Positions 7,151 through 14,804 of a DNA stretch of 21,122 bases are shown here, in pieces. This DNA comes from Proteobacteria bacterium SG_bin9 (GTDB lineage: Bacteria > Pseudomonadota > Alphaproteobacteria > Rhizobiales > Xanthobacteraceae). The stretch's first letter is position 1; each line of letters starts with the position of its first letter. The stretch lies in the NCBI GenBank assembly GCA_002083525.1, contig LWDM01000018.1, positions 231-21,352 on the forward strand, read 5' to 3'. Position numbers and translations under genes: made by a program. The notes under the pieces were generated by a model that saw nothing but the letters and a program-made list of their open reading frames with translations, was not told where the DNA came from and did not search any database.

Positions 7151-8386
7151 ATGACTGAAATTCGCGTACCGACCCTGGGTGAATCCGTCACCGAGGCCAC
7201 CATTGGCCGCTGGTTCAAGAAGCCCGGCGACGCGGTGGCTGTCGACGAGCCGTTGGTCGAACTCGAGACCGACAAGGTGACGATCGAAGTGCCGGCACCC
7301 GCGGGCGGTACGTTGTCGGACATCGTCGCGAAGGATGGTGAGACGGTTGCCGTCGGTGCGCTGCTCGGCCAGATCGCCGAGGGCGCTGCCGGCGCGAAGC
7401 CAGCCGCCGCTCCGGCGAAAGCTGCCGCACCCGCCGCCGCTGCGGCCCCGGCACCCGCGCTCGCCGCAAAAGCTCCGCCGGCCGATGCGCCGCTCGCGCC
7501 TTCGGTTCGCAAGCTCTCGGCCGAGAGCGGCGTCGATGCGTCGACGGTGCCGGGTACCGGCAAGGATGGCCGCGTCACCAAGGGCGACATGCTCGCCGCG
7601 ATCGAGAAGGCTGCGTCGGCGCCGACGCCGGTGAACCAGCCGGCCGCTGCCGTTCAGGTCCGCGCACCGTCGCCAGCCGATGATGCCGCGCGTGAAGAGC
7701 GCGTGAAGATGACGCGCCTGCGCCAGACCATCGCTCGCCGTCTCAAGGACGTGCAGAACACCGCCGCCATGCTCACGACCTTCAACGAGGTCGATATGAG
7801 CCACATGATGGCGCTGCGGACGCAGTATAAGGATCTGTTCGAGAAGAAGCACGGCGCCAAGCTCGGCTTCATGGGATTCTTCACCAAGGCCTGCGTGCAG
7901 GCGCTGAAGGAGATTCCCGCGGTCAACGCCGAGATCGACGGCACCGACTTGATCTACAAGAATTACTATCACGTCGGCATTGCCGTCGGCACCGACAAGG
8001 GCCTTGTCGTGCCGGTCGTACGCGATTGCGATCACAAGTCGATCGCCGAGATTGAGAAGTCGATCGCCGATTTCGGCAAGCGTGCGCGCGACGGTCAGCT
8101 CAAGATCGACGAAATGCAGGGCGGCACCTTCACCATCACCAACGGCGGCGTCTACGGCTCGCTGATGTCGACGCCGATCCTGAACGCGCCCCAATCGGGC
8201 ATTCTCGGCATGCATAAGATCCAGGAGCGGCCGATGGTGATCGGCGGCAAGGTCGAGGTGCGGCCGATGATGTATCTGGCGCTCTCGTACGATCACCGCG
8301 TCATCGACGGCAAGGAAGCGGTCACGTTCCTTGTGCGCGTCAAGGAAGGTCTGGAAGATCCGGCGCGGCTGGTGCTCGACCTCTGA
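7151..8386 (+). CDS. sucB: Dihydrolipoyllysine-residue succinyltransferase, E2 of 2-oxoglutarate dehydrogenase
   Basis: A 411-residue E2 core protein. It has one N-terminal lipoyl domain (about 2-77) with the lipoylated Lys42 in ETDKVTIEVPAP. An Ala/Pro-rich flexible linker follows (about 80-118), then the peripheral-subunit-binding domain (about 118-155, with GKDGRVTKGDMLAAIE), and then the catalytic acetyltransferase-fold domain. That domain ends with SYDHRVIDGKEAV, giving the catalytic His382 in the family's DHRxxDG motif. Length and single lipoyl domain match SucB, not pyruvate-dehydrogenase E2. The frame is open to 7094, but I chose ATG 7151: GAGGAAA lies just upstream and the lipoyl domain begins MTEIRVPTLGESV. 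It transfers the succinyl group from SucA to CoA and passes electrons to Lpd, encoded downstream in the same cluster. Confidence 0.97.
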   Translation: MTEIRVPTLGESVTEATIGRWFKKPGDAVAVDEPLVELETDKVTIEVPAPAGGTLSDIVAKDGETVAVGALLGQIAEGAAGAKPAAAPAKAAAPAAAAAPAPALAAKAPPADAPLAPSVRKLSAESGVDASTVPGTGKDGRVTKGDMLAAIEKAASAPTPVNQPAAAVQVRAPSPADDAAREERVKMTRLRQTIARRLKDVQNTAAMLTTFNEVDMSHMMALRTQYKDLFEKKHGAKLGFMGFFTKACVQALKEIPAVNAEIDGTDLIYKNYYHVGIAVGTDKGLVVPVVRDCDHKSIAEIEKSIADFGKRARDGQLKIDEMQGGTFTITNGGVYGSLMSTPILNAPQSGILGMHKIQERPMVIGGKVEVRPMMYLALSYDHRVIDGKEAVTFLVRVKEGLEDPARLVLDL

Positions 8387-8398
8387 TCGAGGGCTGTC

Positions 8399-8821
8399 AT
8401 GGCGTTTGGACCCAATCCTCCGCCGATCCAGGCGCATATCTGCGTCAAGGGCGGTACCGAGGCGATCGCCTTCTACGAAAAGGCATTCGGTGGCGTCTGC
8501 ACCATGAAGCACATGACCGATGACGGCGTGCGCGTCATGCACGCGAACATCGAGATGTTCGGCGGCGAGGTGATGCTGCACGATGAGTTTCCCGAGTTCG
8601 GCAACGACGTGCAGGCGCCCACGCGTTTGGGCGGCGCGAGCCTGACCATCAACATTAATCGGCCGCAGCCTGCCGAAGTCGACGCCATCGTCTTGCGTGC
8701 GGCGGCAGCCGGCGCGACTGTCATTCTCGAACCGCAGGATGTGTTCTGGGGGTCGCGTTACGCCAAGGTTCGCGACCCGTTCGGGCATGTCTGGGCGTTC
8801 AATGCATCGTTGTCTGGGTAA
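8399..8821 (+). CDS. VOC (glyoxalase/PhnB-like) superfamily protein
   Basis: A 140-residue protein with two beta-alpha-beta-beta-beta modules of the vicinal oxygen chelate fold. PhnB-like features are the start IQAHICVKGGTEAIAFYEKA and the end FWGSRYAKVRDPFGHVWAF. Members of this group include metal-dependent lyases, dioxygenases and resistance proteins, but most PhnB-like proteins have no assigned substrate. His13 and residues near GHVWAFNASL are candidate metal or active-site positions. The gene starts 12 bases after sucB and ends 5 bases before the SDR, so it is very likely co-transcribed with the 2-oxoglutarate dehydrogenase genes. ATG 8399 is preceded by AGGG at short spacing. A role linked to the complex is not evident from sequence. 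Confidence 0.85.
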   Translation: MAFGPNPPPIQAHICVKGGTEAIAFYEKAFGGVCTMKHMTDDGVRVMHANIEMFGGEVMLHDEFPEFGNDVQAPTRLGGASLTININRPQPAEVDAIVLRAAAAGATVILEPQDVFWGSRYAKVRDPFGHVWAFNASLSG

Positions 8822-8826
8822 GCTGT

Positions 8827-9573
8827 ATGAGTGATCGCGTCGCCATCGTTACGGGCGGGAGCCGCGGTATTGGCCGCGCGACGGCGCTTGCCGCTGCGGC
8901 GCGCGGCTACAAGGTTGTGGTTGGTTACGCCAGTAACAAGGCGGCGGCAGACGACGTGGTTGCGAAGATCGAGACAAGCAACGGCAAGGCCATTGCCGTA
9001 AAATGTGATGTCGGCTCGGAAGCCGATATTCTCGATCTCTACAAGCAGGCCGATGCCTTCGGCCCGCTCGGCGTGCTGGTCAACAATGCCGGCGTTGTCG
9101 ATATGACCGCGCGCGTCGACGAGATGAGCGCCGAGCGCCTGCATCGCATGATGAATATCAACATCGTCGGCAGCATCATCTGCGCGCGCGAGGCGGTGAA
9201 GCGCCTCTCGACCAGGCACGGCGGCAAAGGTGGCGTGATCGTCAACCTGTCGTCGGTCGCGGCGACGCTCGGCTCGCCTGCCCAGTATGTCGACTATGCC
9301 GCATCCAAGGGCGCGGTCGACACCTTTACGCTCGGGCTCGCGCGTGAGATCGCAAGCGAGGGCGTGCGTGTCGTCGGGGTGCGGCCCGGGCTCATCGATA
9401 CCGAAATTCACGCGAGCGGCGGCGAACCCGATCGCGCGCATCGCCTTGCGCACAACGTGCCGATGAAGCGGGTCGGTCAGGCCGAGGAAATTGCCAACGC
9501 CATCGTCTGGCTGATGTCGGACGAAGCGTCATATGTGACAGGTACGATCATCGACGTATCGGGCGGGCGCTAA
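8827..9573 (+). CDS. Short-chain dehydrogenase/reductase, YgfF-like
   Basis: A 248-residue classical SDR. The nucleotide-binding motif TGGSRGIG spans residues 9-16, NNAG 86-89, the catalytic Ser is in VNLSSVA (about 143), and the catalytic YxxxK is Tyr157/Lys161. The C-terminal half, with YVDYAASKGA, TEIHASGGEPDR and ASYVTGTIIDVSGG, resembles E. coli YgfF, an SDR of unknown substrate. The N-terminal basic residues after the glycine motif suggest NADP(H), but this is not certain. It lies between the VOC gene (5-base gap) and lpd (30-base gap), within the sucAB-lpd cluster. Its reaction cannot be named; other SDR subfamilies of sugar or acyl substrates remain possible. Confidence 0.88.
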   Translation: MSDRVAIVTGGSRGIGRATALAAAARGYKVVVGYASNKAAADDVVAKIETSNGKAIAVKCDVGSEADILDLYKQADAFGPLGVLVNNAGVVDMTARVDEMSAERLHRMMNINIVGSIICAREAVKRLSTRHGGKGGVIVNLSSVAATLGSPAQYVDYAASKGAVDTFTLGLAREIASEGVRVVGVRPGLIDTEIHASGGEPDRAHRLAHNVPMKRVGQAEEIANAIVWLMSDEASYVTGTIIDVSGGR

Positions 9574-9603
9574 ACCCACCAACCAAGAAACGGGATTTTG
9601 ATC

Positions 9604-11007
9604 ATGGCTTCCTACGATCTCATCGTCATCGGTTCCGGCCCCGGCGGCTACGTTTGTGCGATCCGTGCGGCGCAGCTCGGCATGAAGGTTGCGGTTGTCG
9701 AGAAGAACCCGACCTATGGCGGCACCTGCCTTAACGTCGGCTGTATGCCCTCGAAGGCGCTGCTTTACGCGTCCGAACTGTTCGAAGAGACCGAACATTC
9801 TTTCGCCAAGATGGGCATCAGCGTGTCGAAGCCGAAGCTCGATCTGCCGTCCATGATGACGTTCAAGCAGCAAGGCATCGACGGCAACACCAAGGGTGTC
9901 GAGTTTCTGCTGAAAAAGAACAAGATCGATGGTCTGCGCGGCACGGGCAAGATTCTGGGTGCGGGCAAGGTCGAGGTGAAGGGTGCGGACGGCAAGACCG
10001 AGACGCACGACACCAAGAACATCGTCATCGCCACCGGCTCCGATGTTGCGAAGCTGAAAGGCATCGAGATCGACGAGAAGCGCATCGTGTCGTCGACCGG
10101 CGCGCTGTCGCTCGAAAAGGTGCCGGGCCATCTGCTCGTCGTCGGCGCCGGCGTGATCGGTCTCGAACTCGGCTCGGTCTGGCGCCGCCTCGGCGCGAAG
10201 GTCACGGTCGTCGAGTTTCTCGATCGCATCCTGCCCGGCATGGATGGGGAGGTCGCCAAACAATTCCAGCGCATCCTTGAGAAGCAGGGCGTGACGTTCA
10301 AGCTCGGTGCGAAGGTGACTGGCGTCGATACCAGCGGCAAAACTCTCAAAGCCCAGGTCGAGCCCGCTGCTGGCGGGAAGGCCGAGACGATCGAAGCCGA
10401 TATCGTGCTGGTTGCGATCGGCCGCACCGCCTACACCGAGGGCCTTGGCCTGAAGGAAGCGGGCGTGGCGACGGACAACCGCGGCCGCGTCGAGGTCGAC
10501 AATCACTTCATGAGCAACGTGAAGGGTATCTACGCCATCGGCGACGCGATCCGCGGGCCGATGCTGGCGCACAAGGCCGAGGACGAAGGCGTCGCGGTCG
10601 CGGAGATCATCGCCGGCCAGGCGGGTCACGTGAATTACGACGTGATCCCGGGCGTGGTCTACACCACGCCGGAAGTCGCGACCGTCGGCAAGACCGAGGA
10701 AGAGCTAAAGGAAGCCGGCATCGCCTACAACGCCGGCAAGTTCCCCTTCACTGCGAACGGCCGCTCCAAGGTCAACCAGACCACGGACGGCTTCGTGAAG
10801 ATTTTGGCCGACGCCAAGACCGATCGCGTGCTCGGCGTGCACATCATCGGCCGCGAGGCGGGCGAGATGATCCACGAGGCCTGCGTGCTGATGGAATTCG
10901 GCGGCTCGGCGGAAGACCTGGCGCGCACCTGCCATGCCCATCCGACACGCTCGGAGGCGGTGAAGGAAGCCGCGTTCAACGTCGCCAAGCGCGCGATCCA
11001 TATGTAA
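9604..11007 (+). CDS. lpd: Dihydrolipoyl dehydrogenase (E3)
   Basis: A 467-residue FAD-dependent disulfide oxidoreductase that reoxidises the dihydrolipoyl groups of E2 and reduces NAD. The FAD-binding GSGPGG begins at Gly10. The redox disulfide is Cys42/Cys47 in GGTCLNVGCMPSK. The NAD-binding fold has VGAGVIGLELGS from about residue 180. A second FAD contact is IYAIGDAIRG, and the C-terminal interface holds the His446/Glu451 pair in HPTRSEA that acts as catalytic base. All expected residues are present. I use ATG 9604; an in-frame TTG six bases earlier would only add two residues. Placement directly in the sucAB cluster indicates this is the E3 dedicated mainly to 2-oxoglutarate dehydrogenase, although E3 can be shared with other complexes. 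Confidence 0.97.
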   Translation: MASYDLIVIGSGPGGYVCAIRAAQLGMKVAVVEKNPTYGGTCLNVGCMPSKALLYASELFEETEHSFAKMGISVSKPKLDLPSMMTFKQQGIDGNTKGVEFLLKKNKIDGLRGTGKILGAGKVEVKGADGKTETHDTKNIVIATGSDVAKLKGIEIDEKRIVSSTGALSLEKVPGHLLVVGAGVIGLELGSVWRRLGAKVTVVEFLDRILPGMDGEVAKQFQRILEKQGVTFKLGAKVTGVDTSGKTLKAQVEPAAGGKAETIEADIVLVAIGRTAYTEGLGLKEAGVATDNRGRVEVDNHFMSNVKGIYAIGDAIRGPMLAHKAEDEGVAVAEIIAGQAGHVNYDVIPGVVYTTPEVATVGKTEEELKEAGIAYNAGKFPFTANGRSKVNQTTDGFVKILADAKTDRVLGVHIIGREAGEMIHEACVLMEFGGSAEDLARTCHAHPTRSEAVKEAAFNVAKRAIHM

Positions 11008-11015
11008 CGTCGCCG

Positions 11016-11034
11016 CTCGCGCGATTGGCGCGAG
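11016..11034 (+). other. Short hairpin between lpd and the FAD oxidoreductase
   Basis: CTCGCGC (11016-11022) pairs with GCGCGAG (11028-11034) around GATTG. No T-run follows. It ends two bases before an in-frame ATG at 11036, so the hairpin would hinder initiation there and favours ATG 11048. Confidence 0.45.
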
Positions 11035-11047
11035 TATGGGGTGGGGA

Positions 11048-12436
11048 ATGTCTGACGGTTTCATCGATGAGCTGCGCAAGGCGCTGCGGCCGGAAGCCGT
11101 TCTGACCGGCGATCAGATCGACGCCCGCTATTTCACCGATATGGCCGGGGTGCCTGTGGCGAAGCCGCGCGCGGTGGTGCGGCCACGCACGACAGAAGAC
11201 GTCTCAAATCTGCTGCGGCTTTGCCATCGCGACAAGGTGCCGGTGACAACGCAGGGCGGCATGACCGGCCTCGTGCGTGCCACCATGCCGCAGAACGGAG
11301 AAATCGTTCTGTCGATGGAGCTGATGAACGCTATCGAGGAAATCGACACGTCATCCGGTGTGGCCATCGTGCAGGCCGGTGCGGTGCTTCAGAAGGTGCA
11401 GGAGCGCGTCGAGGACGACGGTTTCACCTTTCCGCTGGATCTGGGCGCGCGCGGCAGCTGCACCATCGGCGGCAACATCTCGACCAACGCCGGTGGCAAT
11501 CGCGTCATCCGTTACGGGATGACGCGCGATCTCGTGCTCGGCCTTGAGGTCGTGCGCGCCGACGGCACCGTGCTGCACGGCCTGCGCAAGTACATCAAGA
11601 ACAACACGGGCGTCGATCTGAAGCACCTCTTCATCGGCACCGAAGGTGTGCTCGGCGTGGTGACGCGCGCGGCGCTTCGTCTCTTTCCTGCGCCCGCCGA
11701 GCGGCAGGTGGCGCTCTGTGCGCTCTCGTCCTTTGACGATGTCACGTCGCTGCTGCGGCTCGCCCGCACGCGTCTCGGCGGCGCGTTGACCGCGTTCGAA
11801 GTGATGTGGAACGAGTACTACCGTCTCGTGACCGGAAAAGTGCCGGGTCTGGCATCGCCGCTGCCCACCAATCATCCGTTCTACGTGTTGTTCGAAGCCT
11901 CCGGTGGTGACGCGGACCGTATGCGCGCCGATCTTGAGCACTTGCTCGAGGAGGCAATGACCGGCGGCATCATTCTCGATGCGACGATCTCGACGTCGAA
12001 TGCGTCTGCAGCTGCTATTTGGCGCATTCGCGATTCAAGTGTCGAACTGAGCAAAGCGATCTCGCCGCGTGTCGGCTTCGACATCAGCCTTGCCATCGAC
12101 CGCATGGAAGATTTCGCCAATCGCATCGCCGGCGATCTGCGCAAGCTCGACAACGAGGCGTTCTCGGTCGTTTACGGTCACCTCGGCGACGGTAATCTCC
12201 ATGTGGTCGTGCATCACGCCGATACGCCCGGCCGGTATGTCGAGATTCAGGAGCTGGTCTACGGCATTACGGGCGAATTCGATGGCTCGATATCGGCCGA
12301 GCACGGCATCGGCATGCTGAAAAAGCCATTCCTGAAGCTCAGCCGCACCGAGGACGAGATCGAGACCATGCGGATGCTGAAGCGGTCACTCGATCCGCAT
12401 AACATTCTCAACCCCGGCCGCATATTCACGGTGTGA
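11048..12436 (+). CDS. FAD-binding oxidoreductase, D-2-hydroxyglutarate/D-lactate dehydrogenase type
   Basis: A 462-residue flavoprotein of the GlcD/LDHD/D2HGDH family. The N-terminal FAD-binding domain (VAO/PCMH type) contains RPRTTEDVSNLL, TTQGGMTGLV and GSCTIGGNISTNAGG, and LFIGTEGVLGVVTRA. The C-terminal oxidase domain has YGHLGDGNLHV and SAEHGIGMLKK, the His- and Glu-bearing motifs that hold the metal and substrate in these enzymes, and ends DPHNILNPGRIF. It oxidises a D-2-hydroxyacid to the 2-oxoacid. Because it follows lpd by 40 bases in the 2-oxoglutarate dehydrogenase cluster, D-2-hydroxyglutarate is an attractive substrate (inference); D-lactate or glycolate cannot be excluded. ATG 11048 has a GGGG stretch just upstream; ATG 11036 is an alternative adding four residues. 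Confidence 0.88.
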   Translation: MSDGFIDELRKALRPEAVLTGDQIDARYFTDMAGVPVAKPRAVVRPRTTEDVSNLLRLCHRDKVPVTTQGGMTGLVRATMPQNGEIVLSMELMNAIEEIDTSSGVAIVQAGAVLQKVQERVEDDGFTFPLDLGARGSCTIGGNISTNAGGNRVIRYGMTRDLVLGLEVVRADGTVLHGLRKYIKNNTGVDLKHLFIGTEGVLGVVTRAALRLFPAPAERQVALCALSSFDDVTSLLRLARTRLGGALTAFEVMWNEYYRLVTGKVPGLASPLPTNHPFYVLFEASGGDADRMRADLEHLLEEAMTGGIILDATISTSNASAAAIWRIRDSSVELSKAISPRVGFDISLAIDRMEDFANRIAGDLRKLDNEAFSVVYGHLGDGNLHVVVHHADTPGRYVEIQELVYGITGEFDGSISAEHGIGMLKKPFLKLSRTEDEIETMRMLKRSLDPHNILNPGRIFTV

Positions 12437-13032
12437 AGATGCAGCTGACAGAATCGGTTCTCACCAACGATTTTGTCCGGCTTGAACCGCTTCACGAACG
12501 CCATCGCGAGGAACTGCGTAGCGCCTGCGACGCCGATCCCGATGCCTTCAAACTCTGGCTCTACACATTTGCCGGCGACCAGTTCGATCCGTTCTGGGAT
12601 CGTGTGCGCAAGGACCATGCATCAGGATCGTGGATTCCCTACGCAGTGATGGCGGATGGGGAGTGTGTCGGTATCTCCTGCTACATCGGCATCGAGCCGA
12701 TGCACCGCGCGCTCGAAGTCGGCAACACCTACTATCATCCGAAGGCGCGCGGCACCGCGGTCAATCCGGCTGCGAAGCATCTCATGCTTGGCCATGCCTT
12801 CGCTTGCGGCGCGAACCGCGTGCAGTTTCGTGTCGATGCCACGAACGCCGTGTCGTGTGCGGCGATGGCGAAACTCGGCGCGATGAAGGAGGGCGTCTAT
12901 CGTCAGGAAAAGACGATCTGGACGGGCCGCGTGCGCGACACCGTGATCTTCTCGATTCTGCGTGAGGAATGGCCGCGCGTTGAAGCGGGTCTTGCGGCGC
13001 GGCTGGCGGATTTTCGCAGCCGCGCACGCTGA
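12433..13032 (+). CDS. GNAT-family N-acetyltransferase (RimJ/RimL-like)
   Basis: A protein of 199 residues with the GNAT fold in the RimL-type form that acetylates small molecules or protein N-termini. The start TNDFVRLEPLHERHREEL is typical of the first strand and helix. The middle segment ISCYIGIEPMHRALEVGNTY, then HPKARGTAVNPAAKHLML, corresponds to the acetyl-CoA binding strand and loop. RVQFRVDATNAVSCAAMAKLGAMKEGV is the closing motif. GTG 12433 overlaps the TGA of the upstream oxidoreductase by four bases, suggesting translational coupling; ATG 12439 is an equally likely start. Its target is unknown. It is the last plus-strand gene of the cluster and converges with the DUF4337 gene, with only 12 bases between stops. 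Confidence 0.88.
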   Translation: MKMQLTESVLTNDFVRLEPLHERHREELRSACDADPDAFKLWLYTFAGDQFDPFWDRVRKDHASGSWIPYAVMADGECVGISCYIGIEPMHRALEVGNTYYHPKARGTAVNPAAKHLMLGHAFACGANRVQFRVDATNAVSCAAMAKLGAMKEGVYRQEKTIWTGRVRDTVIFSILREEWPRVEAGLAARLADFRSRAR

Positions 13033-13044
13033 GCGTCAGAACAA

Positions 13045-13635
13045 CTAGAACAGATGCACGGCGTGCGGCGCGAACAGGCCGATGCCGACGAATCCGAGAC
13101 CTACGATCGCGAGGCCGCCGGAGATCATTGCCAGGATTGTCATTCCGGTGATGATGGTCGCTGACGCCAGCACGATGCCGATCTGAAACGCGGCCGAGGC
13201 CACCTCGTAATGGTGGTACTTCGCCATGTATTTGTCGCGTTCGTACTCCGCTTTCTTCGCGCGAGCAGCGAGTTGTTCGGAGCCTTCGTTGGTTTCAGGT
13301 TCCGAGCGGTAGCGCGCGGCCGTCTTCTGCCAATCGTCGATCTGCTTAGCGGCTGCGGCCTTGGCGGCATCGTCCGGCAAGGTGATGGCTGTGACCTTCA
13401 GATGCTCGGCGGCTGCCTGGACCGAGGTCCGGCGGATGGTCTTGGCCTGGAAGAAGGCCCAAAGGTTCGATGCCTCGACGTTTTTGGCGATCGATTCGGT
13501 CTGCGCGCTCTTGCCGAGCGTTTCCGAGAACGCGAGAAATAGCGCTATCACCGCAATCAGCAACGCCACCCGCTTGTTAGAGCTCGATGCATGCTCGGCA
13601 TGCTCCGCGTGCTCCATGCTTTCGTGTGCCCCCAT
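13045..13635 (-). CDS. DUF4337 family membrane protein
   Basis: A 196-residue inner-membrane protein recognised as DUF4337, a family without known function. The N-terminus is His- and Glu-rich (HESMEHAEHAEHASS). A first membrane segment lies at about 22-39 (VALLIAVIALFLAFSETL). A charged, Ala-rich, partly coiled-coil-like region follows (about 45-140) that includes RSEPETNEGS. Two close C-terminal membrane segments span about 147-168 and 170-189. GGAGGG lies 6 bases before ATG 13635. It lies 90 bases downstream of xerC on the same strand and may share its transcript. The long soluble loop between membrane segments and the His-rich tail could bind a partner or metal, but nothing in the sequence proves it. 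Confidence 0.85.
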   Translation of the reverse strand: MGAHESMEHAEHAEHASSSNKRVALLIAVIALFLAFSETLGKSAQTESIAKNVEASNLWAFFQAKTIRRTSVQAAAEHLKVTAITLPDDAAKAAAAKQIDDWQKTAARYRSEPETNEGSEQLAARAKKAEYERDKYMAKYHHYEVASAAFQIGIVLASATIITGMTILAMISGGLAIVGLGFVGIGLFAPHAVHLF

Positions 13636-13725
13636 GGTCTTCCCTCCTGCTGCTTGCGGAACGATTGACTGAACCGTCTCGCCCGCGCAAGGGGCAGAAC
13701 ATGACAGTTTTCCGTCAGTTTGGGA

Positions 13726-14697
13726 TCAGGAGCGCGGGTGGGCGGTCCGGTAGACTTCTAGAAGCCGCTCGGCATCGACACCGGTATAGATCTGCGTGGT
13801 CGAGAGCGAGGCGTGACCCAGCAATTCCTGGATCGCGCGCAGGTCGCCGCCGCGCGACAAGAGATGCGTGGCGAAGGAATGCCGCAGTGCATGCGGCGTG
13901 GCGCTGTCGGGCAGGCCGAGCGCCCCGCGTAACCTCTCCATGGTCAGCTGGATGATGCGCGGGCTTAACGGGCCGCCGCGGGCGCCGACGAAAATCGGTG
14001 AAGCTGCGGGGAGGTCGTAGGGGCACATCACGGCATAGTCGGCGATCAGCTGCAGCACGTTCTGCAGCACCGGCACCATGCGCGTCTTGTTGCCCTTGCC
14101 GGTGACGACCAGCACGTCGCCGGCGCCCGGCACGGGCACATCGCGCCGCTTGAGACCAAGCGCTTCGGAGATGCGCAGGCCTGAGCCATAGAGCAGCGCC
14201 ATCACCGCGGCGTCACGGGCGAGAATCCATGGCTCGCGATTTTCGCCAGCGCGAATGTCCGCATCGGCGACCTGCCGTGCGGCTTCGACATGCAGCGGTT
14301 TCGGCAGGCTCTTCGAGACCTTCGGCGCGCGGATCGCGGAGAGCGCGCCGACCTTGCCTTTGCCTTCACGTTCCAGAAACCGCCCGAACGACCGCAAGCC
14401 CGCGAGAGCGCGCATCAGCGAGCGGCCGGCGATGCCGTCGCTGCGGCGTGAGGCCATGAAGGCGCGGATGTCGGTTGCTTCGAGGGACGCGAATCGCTTC
14501 AGCGACACCATCTCGCCCCAGTGCTCGCCGAGGAAGGTCACGCACTGCTGCAGGTCGCGGGCATAGGCGTCGAGTGTCTTCGGCGACAGCCGCCGTTCGC
14601 TACGCAGGTGCGTCAGCCATTGTAGGGCAGCCGCCTGGAAATCGGCAGCTGCGCTCACGATCTCTGTAACGTCGGGCAATGCGCTCGCTTTGGCCAT
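13726..14697 (-). CDS. xerC: Tyrosine recombinase XerC
   Basis: A 323-residue tyrosine recombinase of the XerC/D type, which resolves chromosome dimers at the dif site near the division septum. The N-terminal SAM-like core-binding domain spans about 20-110. The catalytic domain has all active residues: Arg175 in GSGLRISEALGL, Lys201 in VTGKGNKTR, His269 and Arg272 in HALRHSFATHLL, His295 in LLGHASLSTTQ, and the nucleophile Tyr304. ATG 14697 is supported by AAAGG about 6 bases upstream; the frame is open to a GTG at 14757 without homology. It is divergent from priA with a 107-bp gap. No integrase-style att site, tRNA or phage gene is nearby, so this is the housekeeping recombinase and not a mobile-element enzyme. 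Confidence 0.94.
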   Translation of the reverse strand: MAKASALPDVTEIVSAAADFQAAALQWLTHLRSERRLSPKTLDAYARDLQQCVTFLGEHWGEMVSLKRFASLEATDIRAFMASRRSDGIAGRSLMRALAGLRSFGRFLEREGKGKVGALSAIRAPKVSKSLPKPLHVEAARQVADADIRAGENREPWILARDAAVMALLYGSGLRISEALGLKRRDVPVPGAGDVLVVTGKGNKTRMVPVLQNVLQLIADYAVMCPYDLPAASPIFVGARGGPLSPRIIQLTMERLRGALGLPDSATPHALRHSFATHLLSRGGDLRAIQELLGHASLSTTQIYTGVDAERLLEVYRTAHPRS

Positions 14698-14804
14698 TTG
14701 CGCCTTTGATTCGTGTCCCCGACTGTCGTCCGCAATTGCGGCGCTTGACAGGCCCACCTATATCGCACCCCTTTCCTTCACCGTCCCTTAACCCGAGGAT
14801 TCGC

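Noticed and set aside
5381..8788. A 1135-codon open frame on the minus strand opposite sucA, sucB and the VOC gene
   Set aside because: It overlaps three firmly identified genes, is rich in Arg, His, Asp and Leu as expected for the antisense of GC-rich codons, and contains no recognisable domain. GC3 bias explains the lack of stops.
13726..14697. Tyrosine recombinase as a sign of an integrated element
   Set aside because: The protein is of XerC type beside priA, with no tRNA, att repeats, excisionase or phage genes nearby.
14745..14764. TTGACA followed by TATATC between xerC and priA as a priA promoter
   Set aside because: The spacer is only 8 bases, far from the 16-18 required, and no -10 box exists at the right distance.
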